Shown: positions 46,571 to 58,130, numbered from the stretch's first letter. The stretch is 64,000 bases of DNA from CAZUDO01 sp964618895 (GCA_964618895.1 CAZUDO010000060.1:32655-96654); one strand, 5' to 3'. Notes: generated by a model not told the origin, from the letters alone. Made by a program: numbers and translations.

Positions 46571-47578
46571 ATGAGGGCCGTCGGCCGGATCGTCGCCGGC
46601 GCGGCGCTCGGGGTCATGGCGCTCGGCGCCGTCACTTGGGGGGCTGCGGCGCTGTGGTTCGACGGGCCCGCCGCGCGGCCGCTCGCCGGATCGCTCGCCG
46701 CCGCGTTCGTCATTGGCCAGGTGGCGCTCGTCGTCGCCGTGCGGCCGCGCCGCCGCGCCGCCGGCGCCGGCGCGGCGCTGTTCGCCGTCGTGCTCGCGTG
46801 GTGGCTCGCCATCCCGGCGCGCAACGACCGCCCGTGGCTGCCCGACGTGGCGGAACTGCCCCGGGGCGACGTGGTCGGCCACCGCCTGACGATTACGAAC
46901 GTGCGCAACTTCACCTACCGCTCCGAGACCGCCTTCACGCCGCACTGGGAGACGCGCACCTACGACCTGACCGCCATCCGCGGCATGGACCTGTTCCTGT
47001 CCTACTGGAGCGGCCCGGCGATCGCGCACACCATCGTCAGCTGGGAGTTCGCCGACGGCCCGCCGCTCGCCATCTCGATCGAGACCCGCAAAGAGGTCGG
47101 CGAGACGTACTCCGCCATCGGCGGGTTCTTCCGCCAGTACGAGCTCTACTACGTGGTCGCCGACGAGCGCGACGTGATCGGCGTGCGTACCATCCACCGC
47201 GGCGAGCAGGTCTTCCTCTACCGCCTGCGCACGCCGCCGGCACGCGCGCGGAAGCTCCTGCTCGACTACGTCGACGAGATCAACCGCCTGGCGCGGGAGC
47301 CCGTCTGGTACAACGCGTTCACCCACAACTGCACGACCACCATCCAGACGCACGTGCAGCAGGCCGGCATTCCCAGCCCGTGGGACTGGCGCCTGCTCGT
47401 CAACGGCTATCTGGACGAGGCGCTCTACGAGGACGGGGTGCTCAACACGACGCTGCCGTTCCCGACCCTACGGGCGCGGAGCGACATCACGGCGGTGGCG
47501 AAGGCCGCCGATGCGAGCGCGGAGTTCTCCCGGCGCATCCGGGACGGACTGCCGGGCCGGCCACCGCCACCGGCGTGA
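46571..47578 (+). CDS. DUF4105 (Lnb N-terminal-like) membrane protein
   Basis: Protein of 335 aa. Three membrane helices open it (about 5-25, 37-55 and 62-82), then a periplasmic part. LTITNVRNFTYRSETAFTPH and HWETRTYDL begin the DUF4105 domain, and YNAFTHNCTTTIQTHVQQAG carries its conserved asparagine-cysteine pair (HNCTT), thought to be a cysteine peptidase or amidase-like centre. The family is related to the N-terminal domain of lacto-N-biosidase partners; function is not settled. ATG at 46571. Confidence 0.85.
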   Translation: MRAVGRIVAGAALGVMALGAVTWGAAALWFDGPAARPLAGSLAAAFVIGQVALVVAVRPRRRAAGAGAALFAVVLAWWLAIPARNDRPWLPDVAELPRGDVVGHRLTITNVRNFTYRSETAFTPHWETRTYDLTAIRGMDLFLSYWSGPAIAHTIVSWEFADGPPLAISIETRKEVGETYSAIGGFFRQYELYYVVADERDVIGVRTIHRGEQVFLYRLRTPPARARKLLLDYVDEINRLAREPVWYNAFTHNCTTTIQTHVQQAGIPSPWDWRLLVNGYLDEALYEDGVLNTTLPFPTLRARSDITAVAKAADASAEFSRRIRDGLPGRPPPPA

Positions 47579-47934
47579 GGCTGGGCCTACGTGGCGACGG
47601 TGTTCTGCACGGACGTGGCCGGCCTCGGATACGCAGCACAGTAGGACGAGCCTACGCCGCGTGCGACGACGCCGCCCCGCACGCGGCCGCCACCGCAACC
47701 CCGTCATCCTCTTGCTCTGCTTCATCTCCAGCGTGCGTGGAACGTCAGCCTACCAGCGGAATGTCCGGGCCACCATCTCCGGTTGACCTTCGCGGGCAAC
47801 TTCCACGCGACCGTTCCTGTTGCGATGCGCCGACTACCTCGTCGGCCCGAGGAACGCATCAACGTGAACAGCACGATCCGGCACAAGTAGACACATCCCA
47901 TCCGCGCCTCTGGCATCGGGAGGCCGGCAACGAC
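47579..47934. other. gap without recognised gene
   Basis: 356 bp between the DUF4105 gene and the broken toxin. Short open frames exist on both strands but none has a ribosome-binding site or a family pattern. Confidence 0.5.
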
Positions 47935-48272
47935 CTACGGAAGCCCAAGGGCCGCGCGGACGATGTGTTGATGCCCCAGTTCGCAGAACTTCGACGCCAG
48001 TGCGCCGTGTTGAATCCGAAGTAGCAGCTCCGCCGACACCGGCTCGCGTGCATGGCATCGTCCCAGCGTCACGAGCTTCTCCCAAGCGGTCTGCGGGCCG
48101 AAGGCGCCCTTACGATACTCCACCACGCTCTCGTGCTGGATGAACGGATGAGCGCCGGGTTCAAGGATGCACGCCGTATCGCAGAAGCGATTCGCGCGCC
48201 TCGTGGTGACGTTGAAGGCGAGTGCGTTGCTACCCAGAGGTGATGATCGAAGAACGTGTCGCCGGGTGTCAA
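47935..48272 (-). pseudogene. frame-shifted toxin partner of the Panacea antitoxin
   Basis: The start (TTG at 48272, overlapping the antitoxin stop as TTGA) reads MTPGDTFFDHHLWV, then the frame is lost. One frame over, the text continues NALAFNVTTRR, CDTACILEPGAHPFIQHESV and VEYRKGAFGPQTAWEKLV to a stop at 47935. Together they describe one protein of about 110-120 aa whose middle has a small deletion near 48225-48235 that also breaks the frame. The pattern (HLWV..., N-T-T, GxHPFI, SVVxY) recalls toxin genes next to Panacea antitoxins, so this is a disarmed toxin. Confidence 0.65.
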
Positions 48273-48838
48273 CCGACGACGAGCCCGACGCTCGCGAAAT
48301 GAGTCAGCTCGTCTGCGTCTTCCGTGATCCGCTGGATCTCGTTTTCAGGAACATGCTCGATGCGGAGGATGTCGGCCGGATCGATGGACGTGGACGATCC
48401 CTCGGGGTCTTTCCACTCTGGCAGCCGATGGCAGAGCTCACGAAGCGCCCACTTGTCCATCCATCCGTACTCGGTGTTCACGGCATCGAGTACTCCGCGG
48501 TCGTAGATGCTCAACGTACTGAGGTCGAGGTCGGTGTCCTTCGCCTTCGGCATGACTTCGGTCACGTCGCAATTGGCAGGTTCGGACACGTACTCGAACC
48601 ACGGCGAAGGGGTGGTCGGGCCGTGGTTGATGAAGTCGAGAATCTGGCTCAGGACCGGGCCATGTGGCATCGCGACCATGCGGTCGCCCGTGATCGGCAA
48701 TCCCGTTTCGATGAGCGCCTTGCGATCGGCCAGGTACAGCAGCTTGATGAGCTTGATGTACGGCAAACGCCCGTCATGAAGACGGAGAAGATACGCCGCC
48801 GCCTGGGCCGCTTTTCGCTCATTCAACGGAAACCGCAT
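48269..48838 (-). CDS. Panacea-domain (SocA-like) antitoxin
   Basis: Protein of 189 aa with the Panacea (DUF4065) domain: AAAYLLRLHDGRLPYIKLIK, LLYLADRKALIETGLPI, MPHGPVLSQILDFINHG and LDAVNTEYGWMDKWALRELC. Panacea proteins act as versatile antitoxins (PanA) that neutralise unrelated toxins, or as SocA-type protease adaptors. ATG at 48838 follows GGGAG. The stop overlaps the start of the broken toxin gene, the standard PanAT layout. The antitoxin itself looks intact. Confidence 0.85.
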   Translation of the reverse strand: MRFPLNERKAAQAAAYLLRLHDGRLPYIKLIKLLYLADRKALIETGLPITGDRMVAMPHGPVLSQILDFINHGPTTPSPWFEYVSEPANCDVTEVMPKAKDTDLDLSTLSIYDRGVLDAVNTEYGWMDKWALRELCHRLPEWKDPEGSSTSIDPADILRIEHVPENEIQRITEDADELTHFASVGLVVG

Positions 48839-49026
48839 CGTGCTCTCCCAGCGGTCCGTTCACCGGAGCGTGTCCCCATCACTCGCCACACTACACCCCG
48901 CCCCGCTCGCGGCCACCCCCGCCGAAACCAAACCGCCAGCGCTCGCACTGCAGTATTGGCCGTGCCGCGGCCGAGGTCAAGGCCACGAGTCCAGAACCCT
49001 AGCAGTGTCCACGGCCTATGCGCCGT

Positions 49027-49176
49027 CTACGCGGCCTCGTCGGACAGCTCGGCACGCTCGCGTCGCGGGACCAGGTCGGTGAGCAGGCCGCGGGAGGTCA
49101 GCGTGCGCCGATCCTGCTTCAGGCTCTTGGCCTGGCGATTCACTTCACGCGCGACCCGGTTGCGCGCGGTCTGCAT
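49027..49176 (-). CDS. possible 49-aa protein
   Basis: A short frame reads MQTARNRVAREVNRQ, KSLKQDRRTLTSRGLLTDLV, ending RAELSDEAA. Its charged, helix-forming composition and high-GC codon use look coding, and GGGGAG lies about 12 bases upstream. No family recognised. It sits alone in the 589-bp gap between the Panacea antitoxin gene and narK; 48839-49026 shows nothing else. Confidence 0.35.
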   Translation of the reverse strand: MQTARNRVAREVNRQAKSLKQDRRTLTSRGLLTDLVPRRERAELSDEAA

Positions 49177-49263
49177 CGTCGTGCGCTTCTCCCCGCGAGC
49201 CGGCGGGTGGGGGCGCTGTCCGGGAACGGAGACGTAAACTCTCCCGGGAGTGCCTCATCGTTC

Positions 49264-49410
49264 CTACGGTCCCCGGACGCCGGCTGCGCGCAGCGCCGCC
49301 GCCTCTTCGGCACCACGACCGACCACGAACGGATCGCTGCGGGCATTGATCCGGGCCTGCGCAGCCGACGGGCAGCCCACGCGTTTGCCAACGTCGATCA
49401 CGCGGACGGC
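49264..49410 (-). pseudogene. possible remnant of an isocitrate lyase/PEP mutase family gene
   Basis: A stretch reads ARINARSDPFVVGRGAEEA and ALRAAG before a stop, similar to the INARTDxFLVGRGxEEA line of the ICL/PEP mutase superfamily (oxaloacetate decarboxylase, 2-methylisocitrate lyase). No start or other family motif is near. The match is short, so this is only a suggestion of a decayed fragment. Confidence 0.3.
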
Positions 49411-49427
49411 GCGCCGGCGACGCCATC

Positions 49428-50651
49428 TCATCCACTCCTGCCGGTTCCCGGCGTCTCGAGCCCCAGGCGCGCCGCCCAGGTGAGTTGCCAACCCCCGTTC
49501 ACCGCCAGCACGAGGGTCATGCCCCATAAGCTGATGGCCGACAGCACGGCCAAGCCGGCGGCGTACGTGCCGGCGAGATCCCGGAGCGCTCCAAGCAGCG
49601 ACGGGAGGAAGAATCCGCCCAGCCCCCCGGCCGCGCCGACCAGGCCCGTGACCACGCCCACGTCGCGTTGAAACCGCAGCGGTACGAGCTGGAAGACGGC
49701 GCCGTTACCGGCACCGAGGAGCGCCAGCGCGGCACCGAACAGGATCGCGGCCAGCCACGCCGGCGGCAGCGTCGCCAGCCCGGCCAGCAGCACGGCGACG
49801 CCCGCGTACACGACGCGCAGCATGCGGACGCCCCCCAGGCGATCGGCCAGCGCGCCGCCGACCGGACGCATGAAGCTACCGAGGAACACGCACGCGGCGG
49901 TCAGGTCTGCCGCCGCGACGTTGTCGAGCCCGTACTGGTCGTGGAAGAAAATGCCGAGGAAGCTCGCCAGGCCGATGAAGCCGCCAAACGTGATGGCATA
50001 GAAGAGGCAGAACCAGAAGGTGTCGAGCTCGCCGATCAGGGTCGCGTAGGCGCGCAGCGGACGGCGCGGCGGCACGTGCGGGCTCTCGCGTGCGCCCCAG
50101 ACGAAGACCACGGCCACAGCGGCGACCGGCAGGAGCAGCCACCCGATGGCGCCCTGCCAGCCGTAGTGGGCGGCGAGGCGCGGCAGCACGAGCGCGGCCA
50201 GCACCGTACCCGAGTTGCCGGCGCCGGCGATCCCCATGACGAGCCCCTGGTACCGGAGCGGATACCAGCGTGACGCCAGCGGCAGCGCCACGGCGAAGCT
50301 GGCGCCGGGGACGCCGAGGAGCAGCGCCACGAGCGCGAGCATGGGCGCCGACGGGGGCGCCAGCCAGCCGAGCAACAACGGCACGAACGTGCCCGCCAGC
50401 CCGAGCATGCCGGCCCGGCGCGGCCCGATGCGATCCGCGAGCACGCCCATGGCGATGCGGAAGATCGAGCCGCCGAGCAGCGGCGTTGCCACCAGGAGCC
50501 CCTTCTGGGTGGCGGTGAGTCCGAGATCCTGCGCGACGAAGTTGCCGAGCGGGCCGAGCAGGTACCAGACGCAGAAGCTCACGTCGAAGTAGAGGAACGC
50601 GGCGCACAGAGTTGGCCAGTGGCCGGCGCGGCGGAACTCGGCGAAGCTCAT
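49428..50651 (-). CDS. narK: NarK/NasA-type nitrate/nitrite MFS transporter
   Basis: Major facilitator protein of 407 aa, twelve helices. It begins HWPTLCAAFLYFDVSFCVWY, has LLVATPLLGGSIFRIAMGVL followed by the MFS loop DRIGPRRAG, and GIAGAGNSGTVLAALVLPRL, the glycine-rich nitrate signature; the second signature resembles GLVGAAGGLGGFFLPSLLG. Conserved arginines in helices 2 and 8 are present (FRIA, FMRPVGG). It overlaps the Rieske gene stop (ATGA) and is the last gene of the nitrate operon, importing nitrate for the reductase. Confidence 0.92.
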   Translation of the reverse strand: MSFAEFRRAGHWPTLCAAFLYFDVSFCVWYLLGPLGNFVAQDLGLTATQKGLLVATPLLGGSIFRIAMGVLADRIGPRRAGMLGLAGTFVPLLLGWLAPPSAPMLALVALLLGVPGASFAVALPLASRWYPLRYQGLVMGIAGAGNSGTVLAALVLPRLAAHYGWQGAIGWLLLPVAAVAVVFVWGARESPHVPPRRPLRAYATLIGELDTFWFCLFYAITFGGFIGLASFLGIFFHDQYGLDNVAAADLTAACVFLGSFMRPVGGALADRLGGVRMLRVVYAGVAVLLAGLATLPPAWLAAILFGAALALLGAGNGAVFQLVPLRFQRDVGVVTGLVGAAGGLGGFFLPSLLGALRDLAGTYAAGLAVLSAISLWGMTLVLAVNGGWQLTWAARLGLETPGTGRSG

Positions 50652-51079
50652 GCGGTGCGCACCTCGAGCCGGGTGAGCCCAGTGCGCGGCGGTCCGGCGA
50701 GCACGCGCCCCGTCAGCGCGTCGAACGCGGCGTGATGACACGGGCACTCGAACTGCCCCCGCGCGGCCGCCCAGCGCACGGGACAGCCGAGGTGCGGACA
50801 GCGGCGGGCGAAGGCGACGATAGTGCCCGCGTCCAGGCGCACCGCGAGCGCCGCCCGGCCGTCCGCCGTCACCACCTCCCGCGCGGTCCCCACCGCGAGC
50901 CCGGCCGGGTCGTCGAGCACGACCGCCCCCGGTCGCCCCGCGCCGTCGCGCTGCCGCCGGCCGAGCCACTCGCCGCCGAGCACGAGCATCGCGGCCGCGC
51001 CGGCGGCGCACAGGACGCGACGGCGGTCGAGCGCACGCTCGGCGTCGATCGCGATCGGGAACGGGGTGTCCGTCGTCAC
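50648..51079 (-). CDS. Tat-exported-like Rieske 2Fe-2S protein
   Basis: Protein of 143 aa. A basic stretch and hydrophobic helix (DRRRVLCAAGAAAMLVLGG) resemble a Tat signal or anchor. The Rieske cluster ligands are CPHLGC and CPCHHAAFD, two cysteines and two histidines. GTG at 51079 overlaps the ferredoxin stop; GTG at 51082, with GGAGGAG 5 bases upstream, is equally possible. Placed between the four-cluster ferredoxin and NarK genes, it should be a one-electron carrier in the nitrate-reducing chain. Confidence 0.88.
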   Translation of the reverse strand: MTTDTPFPIAIDAERALDRRRVLCAAGAAAMLVLGGEWLGRRQRDGAGRPGAVVLDDPAGLAVGTAREVVTADGRAALAVRLDAGTIVAFARRCPHLGCPVRWAAARGQFECPCHHAAFDALTGRVLAGPPRTGLTRLEVRTA

Positions 51080-51674
51080 CACAGGCACTCCTCCAGTTGC
51101 TCTTCGGCCCGCGAGCGCGGGGCCTGCGCCTGCGGGGAGACGGCGACCACGTCGAAGGCCGCCGGGACCATGAGGTGGTTCCGCGTGCGCAGCGTCTCCG
51201 CGCCGAAGGCGAAGTGATTGAGCGGCCGCGCCCGACGCCGGTCCTCGACCTCCTCGCGCGAGCCGTAGAAGAGCGCGCCCGAGGGACACACCGTTGCGCA
51301 CATCGGCTTCTGGCCGACGGCGGTGCGGTCGTAGCACAGGTCGCACTTCATCATGAGCGCCCGCTCCTCGTACAGCTTCGGGACGCCGAACGGGCACGCG
51401 AGCGTGCAGTTGCCGCAGCCGATGCAGCGCTCGACCATCGCCGACAGGACGACGCCGGCCGGATCGACCTTGATGGCGTCGGTGGGGCAGACACTGGCGC
51501 AGGCGGGGTCGGTGCAATGCATGCAGACGGTCGGCGCCGTCTGCACCGACGTGGCACGATCGAGGTCGTCGAGATGGATCATGCTGTGCCCGCCGTGGCC
51601 GGGGCACTCGCTGCATGCCTGCTCGCAGGCGCGGCAACCGATGCAGCGGTTCGGGTCGATGAAGAGCTCGCCGA

Positions 51675-51678
<4 letters not shown>
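51076..51678 (-). CDS. four-cluster 4Fe-4S electron-transfer subunit
   Basis: Ferredoxin-like protein of 200 aa in the DmsB/NrfC/HybA group. It has four cysteine groups: CIGCRACEQAC, CMHCTDPACASVCP, CIGCGNCTLACP with the late CDLC, and CATVCP, enough for four 4Fe-4S clusters. Such subunits pass electrons between a quinol-oxidising membrane subunit and a molybdenum catalytic subunit. ATG at 51678 overlaps the end of the nitrate reductase gene (ATGA). Confidence 0.9.
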
Positions 51679-53861
<2,183 letters not shown>

Positions 53862-53862
53862 G

Positions 53863-54912
53863 TTACGCCGCCCGTCCGACGCCGTGCGGGCGCGGCGCGG
53901 GATGCGCGCCGGCGAGCCGGGGCTGGAACGCCGCGCCCAGGAGCGTCGCCTGGGTAGCGGCGACGAGCAGCCGGCGGCACGCCGGGCACGTCGCCTGATG
54001 GCCGGCGAAGCGATAGCCGTGCTGAGCGAGCAGGGTCTCAACCGCCGCCAGCTGCGCCGCCGGGGCGAAGGTGTCGCCGCAGCGCGCACAGGACACTGCG
54101 GGCGCACCGGGGGCGCGCATGACGCGCGCGCCCAACTGCAGCGGCCGGACCAGGACGTGCCCGAGCTTCGAGAACGGCAGACTCACGAGGAGGAGCACCA
54201 CCGTCAGCTCGTGCACCACCGCGGCCACGTCGAAGACCCGCGGGTGGGCGCGCGCGGCGGGAAGGGCCAGGCCGGTGAGCGCGACGGCCAGCAGCAGCAC
54301 GAGGGGGCCGACGTGGAACGTGCTGACCGCCCCCGGCAGCCGGCGCGCGCGGAGCCGCAGCGCGAGGAAGTAGCCGGCGCCCGCCATGACCGCGACGCCG
54401 GCCAGGGTGAGCGCGTGGAATGTGAGCCACCCGATCGCACCGTCGAGCGCGAACCGTCCCGCGGGCACGCCGGTGACCAGCACGCGATAGGTGTCCTGCC
54501 CCACAGCCTCGAAATGCAGCCAGCCCCACACCAGCGGCACGGTGATCGCGAAGCTCACCAGCGTGCCGAGCGAGAGCAGCAGGTGCGCCAGCCACCGCAC
54601 CCGCCCCCGCCGGGCGATGAAGCGCTGCGCCACGAGATCATCGGCCGCAGCGCCGAGCGTGCGGGGCAGGCGCCGGAGCCGGCCGAGGCCCGCCAACGCG
54701 GCGCGCACGTAGACCGCCGACGCGGGCCGGCGCCAGAAGGCGCTCACGCGGTAGATCACCCCGAAGGTGGCCACCACCGTCGCCCCGAGGTAGCCGCCGA
54801 GTGCCGGGTCGAGATGCACGCCCGCGCCCGAGCCGGCGTAGATCGCGCCCAGCAGCAGCCCGGTGCCGACGCTCGCGTCGCGCCACGCCCGTCGGGTGGT
54901 CAGGCCGCGCAC
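53863..54912 (-). CDS. cytochrome b-like membrane subunit with zinc-ribbon tail
   Basis: Membrane protein of 349 aa with about six helices, among them VRWLAHLLLSLGTLVSF, GWLTFHALTLAGVAVMAG and VVHELTVVLLLVSLPFSKLG. Histidines in these helices and the LPFSKLGHVLVRPLQL line recall the heme b-binding NarI/DsrM family of quinol-oxidising subunits. After the last helix is a short zinc-ribbon-like tail (CARC, CPACRRL). GTG at 54912 overlaps the nirBD end by 13 bp. With the Rieske and four-cluster proteins it would carry quinol electrons to the reductase (inference). Confidence 0.75.
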   Translation of the reverse strand: MRGLTTRRAWRDASVGTGLLLGAIYAGSGAGVHLDPALGGYLGATVVATFGVIYRVSAFWRRPASAVYVRAALAGLGRLRRLPRTLGAAADDLVAQRFIARRGRVRWLAHLLLSLGTLVSFAITVPLVWGWLHFEAVGQDTYRVLVTGVPAGRFALDGAIGWLTFHALTLAGVAVMAGAGYFLALRLRARRLPGAVSTFHVGPLVLLLAVALTGLALPAARAHPRVFDVAAVVHELTVVLLLVSLPFSKLGHVLVRPLQLGARVMRAPGAPAVSCARCGDTFAPAAQLAAVETLLAQHGYRFAGHQATCPACRRLLVAATQATLLGAAFQPRLAGAHPAPRPHGVGRAA

Positions 54913-57821
54913 GGCGCCGCCTCCTGGGTTCGCGCGCACGGGAGCATGCGGGCCAGCTGCTCCATGGGCGGCAGCAGCACCCACACCGCATCGGCCCGCA
55001 CCTCGACCGGGAAGGTCGCGATCCGGTACTGCGTGTCCGAGAGGCCCGCCCCGGTGGCCAGCGAGAACGTCCGCTTGTGCAGCGTGCAGGCGACCTTCGG
55101 CTCGTCGCCCTGGCTGCCGAGGAGTCCGCGGCCGAGCACGGCGTCCTTCCGATGCGGGCAGGTCGCCTGGGTCGCGTACCACTCGCCGCGGCTGGCGAAG
55201 TTGAACACGGCGATCTGCGCGTCACCGTAGCGCACGGTGACGCCGCCGTCGCGTGGCACGTCGTCGACCCCGACCAGCCGCACCCACACCGCCTCCTCTG
55301 CCGGGAGCGGGACCCGCGCCGGAGGCGTCGGATCGGGCCAGTCGGCCGGACGCTTCTGCCCGCGTTCGCGCACGAACGGCAGCGTCGGGTCCGGCGCGTC
55401 GCTGTTGGCGAAATGCCGGAACGTCTTCCGCCGTTCCGGATCCCGCACCACCGCCGCCCACTCGCACTCGTAGGAGCCGACGAGGGTGTCCATGTCGCGG
55501 TCGAGCTGGGCACCGATGCCGAGGGCGTCGTCGATGATGACGCGGCGGAGGTACGCGATGCCGCCGTCCAGGCGCTCGAGCCAACGGGCCGTGCGCTCGA
55601 GCGGGTTGGCGGTGTGGATGTAGTACATGAGGAAGCGATCGACGTAGCGGACCAGCGTCGCCTCCTCGAGGTCGTCGGCGAACAGATCCGCATGGCGGGG
55701 CTTGGCGCCGCCGTTGCCACCCAGGTAGAGGTTCCAGCCCTTCTCGGTGGCGATGACGCCGAAGTCCTTGCTCTGCGCTTCGGCGCACTCGCGGATGCAG
55801 CCGGAGACGGCGGCCTTCAACTTGTGGGGCGCGCGGATGCCGCGGTAGCGCTCTTCCAGCCGGATGGCGAGCGCGGTAGAGTCCTGCACCCCGTAGCGGC
55901 ACCACGTCGTGCCGATGCAGCTCTTCACGGTGCGCATCGCCTTGCCGTAAGCGTGCCCGCTCTCGAAGCCGGCGTCGACGAGCGCTTCCCAGATGTCGGG
56001 CAGCTGATCGACGCGGGCGCCGAGGAGATCGATGCGCTGGCCGCCGGTGATCTTCACGTACAGGTCGAAGCGCCGGGCGACCTCGCCCAGCACGATCAGC
56101 TTCTCGGGCGTGATCTCGCCGCCCGGGATGCGCGGGATGACGGAGTACGTCCCGCCGCGCTGGATGTTGGCCAGGAAGCGGTCGTTGGTGTCCTGGATGG
56201 TCGCGTGGCGGAGCACGAAGTCGTTCCACGTGCTGGCCAGGATCGACGCCACCGCCGGGCGACACACCTCGCAACCCGAACCGCATCCGTGGCTCGCCAG
56301 CAGGGCCTCGAAGCTCGCCACGCGCGTGATCTTGACGATCTGGAAGAGCTCCTGGCGGGTGTAGAGGAAGTGCTCGCACAGGGTGCGCTTCACCTCGCAC
56401 CCCGCCTCCGCCAGCGCCGTCTCCAGAATCTGGGTGACGAACGGCACGCAGCCGCCGCATCCGGTGCCGGCGCGGGTGCAGGCCTTCACGGCGCCGACGG
56501 TCGTCAGCGCCTCGGCGGCGATCGCCGCCCGGATCTGCCCCTTGGTGACGCTGTTGCAGGCGCATACCTGACTGTCGTCGGTGAAACCGCCCGCGCCGGT
56601 GGTGGCGACTCCGAACAGCAGCTCGTGCGGACGCGCCGGGACGGCGCCGCCGTCGCGCACCGCGCCGAGCAACGGGGTGAAGCGCTCCGCGTCCCCCACC
56701 AGAATGCCGCCCAGGAGACGGCTGCCGTCCCCGGCGACGACCAGCTTCTGGTAGACGCCGCGCAGCCGGTCCTCGAAGACGACGCGCCGGGCGCCGCGCT
56801 CGGGACGCTCGTCCGCGAAGGCGTCGCCGAACGAGGCCACGTCGATGCCGAGGAGCTTCAGCTTGGTGGACAGGTCGGCGCCGGTGAAGGTCGCCGTCTC
56901 GCCGCAGAGCTGCGCCGCGACCACATCGGCCATGGCATAGCCGGGACCGACCAGGCCGTAGATCATGTCGCGATGGAGCGCGCTCTCGCCGATGCAGCGG
57001 ATGGCCGGGTCGGTCGTGCAGAGCGCGTCGTCGACCACGATGCCGCCACGCGGGCCGACGGCGAGCCCCGCCGTGCGTGCCAGCTCGTCCCGCGGGCGGA
57101 TGCCGGCCGAGATGATCACCATGTCGACCGCGATCGTCTCGCCGCCCGCCAGCTGGAGCCCGGTGACGGCGTGCTCGCCGACCAGCGCGGAGGTCTGGAC
57201 GCCCACGTGCACATGGACGCCGAGGGCCTCGATGGCCCGCCGCAGCACCTCGCCCCCGCCGGCGTCCACCTGCCGCGGCATGAGACGCGGCGCGAACTCG
57301 ACCACGTGGGCCTCGAGGCCGAGATCGCGGACGGCCTTGGCCGCCTCGAGGCCGAGGAGGCCGCCGCCGATGACGGCGGCGCGGCGCGAGACTTGCGCCC
57401 ACGCCCGGATGGCCTCCAGGTCCTCGATGGTGCGGTAGACGAACACACCCGGGAGCGTCGTGCCCGGCATGGACGGCACGAACGGCGCGGATCCGGTAGC
57501 AAGCACGACGACATGGTAGGCCAGGCGCCGGCCGGCGCTGGTGACGACCGTGCGCGCCGCGCGGTCGATATCCAGGACGCGCTCCCCGGTGTGGAGGGTG
57601 ATGCCGCGCTCCGCGTACCAGGCGGCGCCACCGAGCGACAGGTCGTCGGCCGAGCGCCCGGCGAAGAACTCGCTCAGATGGACCCGATCGTACGCGGCCC
57701 GCGGCTCCTCGCCGACGCAGACGATGCGGTAGCGGCGCTCCACGTCACGCGCGTGCAGCCGCTCGCAGAAGCGATGTCCGACCATGCCGTTGCCGACCAC
57801 GACGACGCGGCGCTCTGTCAT
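54900..57821 (-). CDS. nirB: NAD(P)H nitrite reductase, NirB-NirD fusion
   Basis: Fused large and small subunits of assimilatory nitrite reductase, 973 aa, reducing nitrite to ammonium. It starts with two pyridine-nucleotide/FAD domains (VVVVGNGMVGHRF, AVIGGGLLGLEAAKAV), then a BFD-like 2Fe-2S module (CACNSVTKGQI, CTRAGTGCGGC), then the siroheme/4Fe-4S sulfite-nitrite reductase core (CIGTTWCRYG, SGCIRECAEAQSKDFG). The last 105 or so residues are a NirD Rieske-type domain (TCPHRKDAVLG, CTLHKRTFSL). In many bacteria NirD is separate. ATG at 57821. First gene of the nitrate operon and divergent from a LysR regulator. Confidence 0.95.
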   Translation of the reverse strand: MTERRVVVVGNGMVGHRFCERLHARDVERRYRIVCVGEEPRAAYDRVHLSEFFAGRSADDLSLGGAAWYAERGITLHTGERVLDIDRAARTVVTSAGRRLAYHVVVLATGSAPFVPSMPGTTLPGVFVYRTIEDLEAIRAWAQVSRRAAVIGGGLLGLEAAKAVRDLGLEAHVVEFAPRLMPRQVDAGGGEVLRRAIEALGVHVHVGVQTSALVGEHAVTGLQLAGGETIAVDMVIISAGIRPRDELARTAGLAVGPRGGIVVDDALCTTDPAIRCIGESALHRDMIYGLVGPGYAMADVVAAQLCGETATFTGADLSTKLKLLGIDVASFGDAFADERPERGARRVVFEDRLRGVYQKLVVAGDGSRLLGGILVGDAERFTPLLGAVRDGGAVPARPHELLFGVATTGAGGFTDDSQVCACNSVTKGQIRAAIAAEALTTVGAVKACTRAGTGCGGCVPFVTQILETALAEAGCEVKRTLCEHFLYTRQELFQIVKITRVASFEALLASHGCGSGCEVCRPAVASILASTWNDFVLRHATIQDTNDRFLANIQRGGTYSVIPRIPGGEITPEKLIVLGEVARRFDLYVKITGGQRIDLLGARVDQLPDIWEALVDAGFESGHAYGKAMRTVKSCIGTTWCRYGVQDSTALAIRLEERYRGIRAPHKLKAAVSGCIRECAEAQSKDFGVIATEKGWNLYLGGNGGAKPRHADLFADDLEEATLVRYVDRFLMYYIHTANPLERTARWLERLDGGIAYLRRVIIDDALGIGAQLDRDMDTLVGSYECEWAAVVRDPERRKTFRHFANSDAPDPTLPFVRERGQKRPADWPDPTPPARVPLPAEEAVWVRLVGVDDVPRDGGVTVRYGDAQIAVFNFASRGEWYATQATCPHRKDAVLGRGLLGSQGDEPKVACTLHKRTFSLATGAGLSDTQYRIATFPVEVRADAVWVLLPPMEQLARMLPCARTQEAAPCAA

Positions 57822-58084
57822 AATTCTGTCCGTCCGCCGCTCGTCCATCGACCCGGCTTCTCTCCGTGATCGGACCGGCTTATGGATGCCACCCCACGCA
57901 TTCCGAATCGGCGACGGAGCAAGACCGGTGCCGCCTGCAGTGGCTGGGCGCGCCGGCCGGGACGGTGACGGCGCGACAACGACGCGATCAGCGAATGGGC
58001 AACGTGCTGCCCGTTTCGCGGGCGCGCGTGCGGCACGAGCCATCGCGTTCCACGATCGACTCGATCACTGCGTCGCTGGCGCGC

Positions 58085-58111
58085 GGCATTCTTCTTGCTC
58101 CATCGGATGCC
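58085..58111. promoter_or_regulatory. inverted repeat in the nirB-LysR gap
   Basis: GGCAT and ATGCC lie 17 bp apart, 20 bp before the LysR start. LysR regulators usually bind dyads in such divergent gaps, so it may be part of an operator, but a 5-bp arm is weak evidence. The rest of the 309-bp gap (57822-58130) must hold both promoters; I see no consensus -35/-10 pair. Confidence 0.3.
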
Positions 58112-58130
58112 GTAGTCCCGTGATGGGTCG

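Noticed and set aside
48069..48272. A separate 67-aa gene after the Panacea antitoxin
   Set aside because: Only its first 15 or so residues look like protein; the rest is the frame-shifted reading of the toxin gene.
54801..57869. A 1022-codon plus-strand frame
   Set aside because: Antisense to nirBD, whose domains and cluster ligands are complete; no motif or ribosome-binding site on the plus strand.
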